Assembly: GCA_900551985.1 (NCBI GenBank)
Contig: URYG01000006.1
Coordinates: 1-36,019 of the forward strand
Length of the DNA: 36,019 nt
Source of the DNA: an uncultured Prevotella sp.
GTDB taxonomy: Bacteria > Bacteroidota > Bacteroidia > Bacteroidales > Bacteroidaceae
Reading direction: 5' to 3'
Below the pieces are notes generated by a model. The model was not told the DNA's origin. It searched no databases and was given only the letters and a program-made list of their open reading frames with translations. Shown here one piece after another: positions 33,616 through 36,019 of the stretch. The position numbers were made by a program, and so were the translations under genes. Within the stretch, counting starts at the first letter, position 1. Each line of letters begins with the position of its first letter.

Positions 33616-35511
33616 ATGGACAAAAGTAAGTTTAGTCTGTTAAGCAATATCAAATATCCTAATGATTTGCGCAAACTGAGCATTAATCAGTTGCCAGAGG
33701 TATGCAAAGAATTGAGAGAAGACATCATCGACGAAGTGGCTGTAAACCCTGGCCATTTTGCTTCCTCTCTGGGTGTTGTGGAAATCACCGTAGCTTTACA
33801 CTACGTGTACAACACTCCTGAAGACCGCATCGTCTGGGATGTTGGCCATCAGGCATACGGACATAAGATTCTGACCGGAAGACGTGAGGCTTTCTGTACC
33901 AACAGAAAGCTCCATGGCATCCGTCCATTCCCTACACCGCTGGAAAGTGAATACGACACCTTCACCTGCGGACATGCCAGCAATTCTATCTCGGCAGCCC
34001 TGGGTATGGCGGTGGCAGCACGCGAGACAGGCAACAAAGACCGCCACGTAGTAGCCGTTATCGGCGATGGTGCGATGAGCGGTGGTTTAGCTTTCGAAGG
34101 ACTTAACAATGTATCAAGTACTCCAAACGACATGCTCATCATCCTCAACGACAATGATATGAGCATCGACCGTGCCGTGGGTGGTATGGAGAAGTATCTC
34201 CTCCAGCTCGACACCAACGAGACCTACAACAAGATTCGCTTCAAGGCTTCGCAGTGGCTCCACTCCAAGGGTATTCTCAATGATAACCGCAAGAACGGCA
34301 TCATCCGCCTGAACAATGCCTTCAAGTCGGTTTTGAGTCATCAGCAGAATATCTTCGAGGGAATGAACATCCGATACTTCGGACCATTCGACGGTCATGA
34401 TGTAAAGGAAGTGGTAAGACTCCTGAAGCAGCTCAGAAGCATGAAAGGTCCTAAGCTGCTCCACCTGCATACCACCAAGGGCAAGGGATACGAACCAGCC
34501 GAGAAGAGTGCTACCATCTGGCATGCACCAGGCAAGTTTGACCCGGAAACCGGCGAGAGAATCATTGCCGACAACAGCAACAAGCCTCCTAAGTTCCAGG
34601 ATGTCTTCGGAAAGACCCTGCTGGAACTTGCCGAGCAGAACCCTAAGATTGTAGGTGTGACACCAGCCATGCCTACCGGATGCTCTATGAACATCATGAT
34701 GAAGGCGATGCCAAACCGCACCTTCGACGTAGGTATCGCCGAGGGACACGCTGTCACCTTCTCGGGTGGTATGGCAAAGGATGGATTGATTCCTTTCTGC
34801 AACATCTACAGTTCGTTTGCACAGCGTGCCTACGACAATATCATCCACGATATGGCACTCCTCAATCTGCCGGTAGTGCTCTGCCTCGACCGTGCCGGAC
34901 TGGTAGGAGAAGATGGTCCTACCCATCATGGCGCCTTCGACCTGGCAGCCCTGCGCCCTATCCCGCATCTCACCATCGCTTCGCCGATGAATGAGCACGA
35001 GCTGCGCAACCTGATGTATTCTGCTCAGCTGCCAGACCACGGAAGCTACGTGATCCGTTATCCTCGTGGCTGCGGTGTGCTCGTAGATTGGCGCAACAAG
35101 ATGGAGGAAATCAAGACCGGTACCGGCAGAAAGCTGAAAGACGGAGAAGATGTAGCCGTGCTCACCCTCGGTCCTATCGGAAACGATGCCATCCAGGCCA
35201 TCGAAGAGGTAGAGAAGGAAACGGAGATGAGCGTTGCACACTACGATATGCGATTCGTGAAGCCGCTGGATGAAAACATCCTCACCGAGGTGGGCAAGAA
35301 GTTCAAGCGCATCGTGACCATAGAAGATGGCGCAAGAATGGGCGGAATGGGATCTGCCGTACTCGAATGGATGAACGACCACGGCTATCAGCCACAGATT
35401 ACCCGCCTGGGATTGCCAGACGACTTTGTGGAGCATGGCACCGTAGAACAGCTGCGCGAGATTGTACATCTCGACCACGAGAGCATCAAGAATGCCATTA
35501 TCGGAAAATAG
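33616..35511 (+). CDS. dxs: 1-deoxy-D-xylulose-5-phosphate synthase
   Basis: A thiamine-diphosphate enzyme that condenses pyruvate and glyceraldehyde 3-phosphate, the entry step of the MEP isoprenoid pathway. The 631 residues show DVGHQAYGHKILTGR (substrate His), the ThDP motif GDGAMSGG near residue 150 ending in NDNDMSI, and the catalytic Glu in FDVGIAEGHAVTFSGG near 374. DRAGLVGEDGPTHHG, VIRYPRGCG and the C-terminal transketolase domain (TIEDGARMGGMGSAV) follow. Length is normal. trkA follows 27 bases later, an arrangement common in Bacteroidota. No terminator separates them, so they are probably co-transcribed. Confidence 0.97.
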   Translation: MDKSKFSLLSNIKYPNDLRKLSINQLPEVCKELREDIIDEVAVNPGHFASSLGVVEITVALHYVYNTPEDRIVWDVGHQAYGHKILTGRREAFCTNRKLHGIRPFPTPLESEYDTFTCGHASNSISAALGMAVAARETGNKDRHVVAVIGDGAMSGGLAFEGLNNVSSTPNDMLIILNDNDMSIDRAVGGMEKYLLQLDTNETYNKIRFKASQWLHSKGILNDNRKNGIIRLNNAFKSVLSHQQNIFEGMNIRYFGPFDGHDVKEVVRLLKQLRSMKGPKLLHLHTTKGKGYEPAEKSATIWHAPGKFDPETGERIIADNSNKPPKFQDVFGKTLLELAEQNPKIVGVTPAMPTGCSMNIMMKAMPNRTFDVGIAEGHAVTFSGGMAKDGLIPFCNIYSSFAQRAYDNIIHDMALLNLPVVLCLDRAGLVGEDGPTHHGAFDLAALRPIPHLTIASPMNEHELRNLMYSAQLPDHGSYVIRYPRGCGVLVDWRNKMEEIKTGTGRKLKDGEDVAVLTLGPIGNDAIQAIEEVEKETEMSVAHYDMRFVKPLDENILTEVGKKFKRIVTIEDGARMGGMGSAVLEWMNDHGYQPQITRLGLPDDFVEHGTVEQLREIVHLDHESIKNAIIGK

Positions 35512-35538
35512 AGCATCGAAATTTAAATATTCATCAAT

Positions 35539-36019
35539 ATGAAAATCATCATAGCTGGCGCCTATGCCATCGGTACCCACCTGGCGCGACTCCTGTCGCG
35601 CAGCAAGGAGGAGATTACACTCATCGATGAAAGCGAAGAGCGCCTGGCAAGTATCGGCTCCGACTGCGATCTGCTCACCATGATAGGAAAGCCTACCAGT
35701 CTGCAGACCCTGAGGGATGCCGGTGTTCAGGATACGGATCTCTTCATCGCGGTCACCCCGGTGGAGAGTACCAACATCACCTCCAGCATCCTTGCCAAGA
35801 ATCTGGGCGCCAAGCGCACCGTGGCACGTGTGGATAATCCGGAATACATGGAACCGCAGGCTCAGGAATTCTTCAAGGAACTCGGTATCAGCAAGCTCAT
35901 CTATCCGGAGATGCTGGCAGCCGTAGATATCAACAACGGACTCAAGATGAGTTGGGTGCGCCAGCGCTGGGATGTGCACGACGGCAGCCACGGTCTTGCG
36001 CACACCCATTCTCTTGGCG
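35539..36019 (+). CDS. trkA: Trk potassium uptake regulator TrkA, partial (5' part only)
   Basis: The N-terminal ~150 residues of the NAD-binding regulatory subunit of the Trk K+ channel, cut by the window end. The Rossmann start MKIIIAGAYAIGTHLARLLS, LIDESEERL, DLFIAVTPVESTN, AKNLGAKRTVARVDNPEY and LIYPEMLAA are typical of the Bacteroidota form. After WVRQRWDVHDG (about residue 149) the frame stays open but no longer resembles TrkA. Read in reverse, the last ~40 bases give AKRMGVRKTVAAV, which does look like TrkA. The true coding match therefore probably stops near 35980. A trkH channel gene would be expected downstream. Confidence 0.88.
   Translation, partial: MKIIIAGAYAIGTHLARLLSRSKEEITLIDESEERLASIGSDCDLLTMIGKPTSLQTLRDAGVQDTDLFIAVTPVESTNITSSILAKNLGAKRTVARVDNPEYMEPQAQEFFKELGISKLIYPEMLAAVDINNGLKMSWVRQRWDVHDGSHGLAHTHSLG
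35980..36019 (-). other. Apparent inverted trkA fragment at the window end
   Basis: The reverse complement of the last ~40 bases reads AKRMGVRKTVAAV in one frame, like the conserved strand/turn of a TrkA RCK domain (compare AKNLGAKRTVARV in the forward copy at about 35785-35830). The DNA is not a copy of the forward segment, so it is probably from the second, homologous half of trkA. It is more likely a chimeric or assembly end than biology. Confidence 0.5.

Noticed and set aside
34114..36009. Minus-strand open frame (631 codons) opposite dxs and trkA
   Set aside because: Shadow of dxs. Its only meaningful residues are the first ten or so, explained by the inverted trkA fragment at the window end.
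1..36019. tRNA, rRNA, insertion sequence, phage or toxin-antitoxin genes
   Set aside because: Intergenic gaps were read for cloverleaf or transposase signs and none was seen; this was by eye, so a short RNA could be missed.

Overview
The window reads as chromosomal DNA of a gut-type Bacteroidota, most likely Prevotella or Segatella. The grounds are a SusC/SusD pair, a very large SprA/Sov-type type IX secretion protein next to ruvA, a meso-diaminopimelate dehydrogenase of the short Bacteroidota form, a dxs-trkA pair, and promoters that repeatedly match the Bacteroidota -7 box TAnnTTTG instead of a -10 TATAAT. No tRNA, rRNA, insertion sequence, phage gene or CRISPR array was found. Most protein-coding content is ordinary housekeeping or transport.

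Layout. 1-2.83 kb (minus): a likely three-gene operon of a SIMPL-domain protein, a secreted alpha/beta hydrolase and a thioredoxin lipoprotein. 2.97-7.18 kb (plus): alanine dehydrogenase with its own terminator, then a dicarboxylate/amino-acid:cation symporter and an NhaC-type antiporter as a pair. 7.27-7.81 kb (plus): rubrerythrin. 7.91-12.76 kb (minus): a five-gene run of PH-like membrane protein, PBP4-type D,D-carboxypeptidase, YbdG-like MscS channel, mutY and a secreted DNA/RNA endonuclease, sharing a bidirectional terminator with rubrerythrin. 12.93-14.52 kb (plus): nadB. 14.75-23.07 kb (minus): ruvA followed by sprA. 23.77-24.67 kb (plus): ddh. 25.18-30.40 kb (minus): susC-susD with no enzyme or regulator beside it. 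30.71-33.42 kb (minus): exported bleomycin-hydrolase-like peptidase and cysteine desulfidase, a plausible peptide-to-cysteine-to-sulfide pair. 33.62 kb to the end (plus): dxs and the 5' part of trkA.

The less ordinary material is non-coding. The 700-bp gap between ruvA and ddh is largely built of short tandem repeats with periods of 21-22 bp in three unrelated sequence families, and includes a perfect 17-bp inverted repeat. The gap between ddh and susD has a 33-34-bp-period array. The susC leader carries a 32-bp-period array, and the ruvA stop/sprA start junction is a 25-bp triplication. A two-copy 33-bp repeat beyond the 3' end of sprA carries a well-formed promoter pointing antisense into sprA. 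A TTTGAAC repeat family appears both at the mutY start and after ddh. The last ~40 bases appear to be an inverted piece of the second half of trkA, which suggests an assembly or chimera artefact at the end of the window. No confident, wholly new protein system was found.
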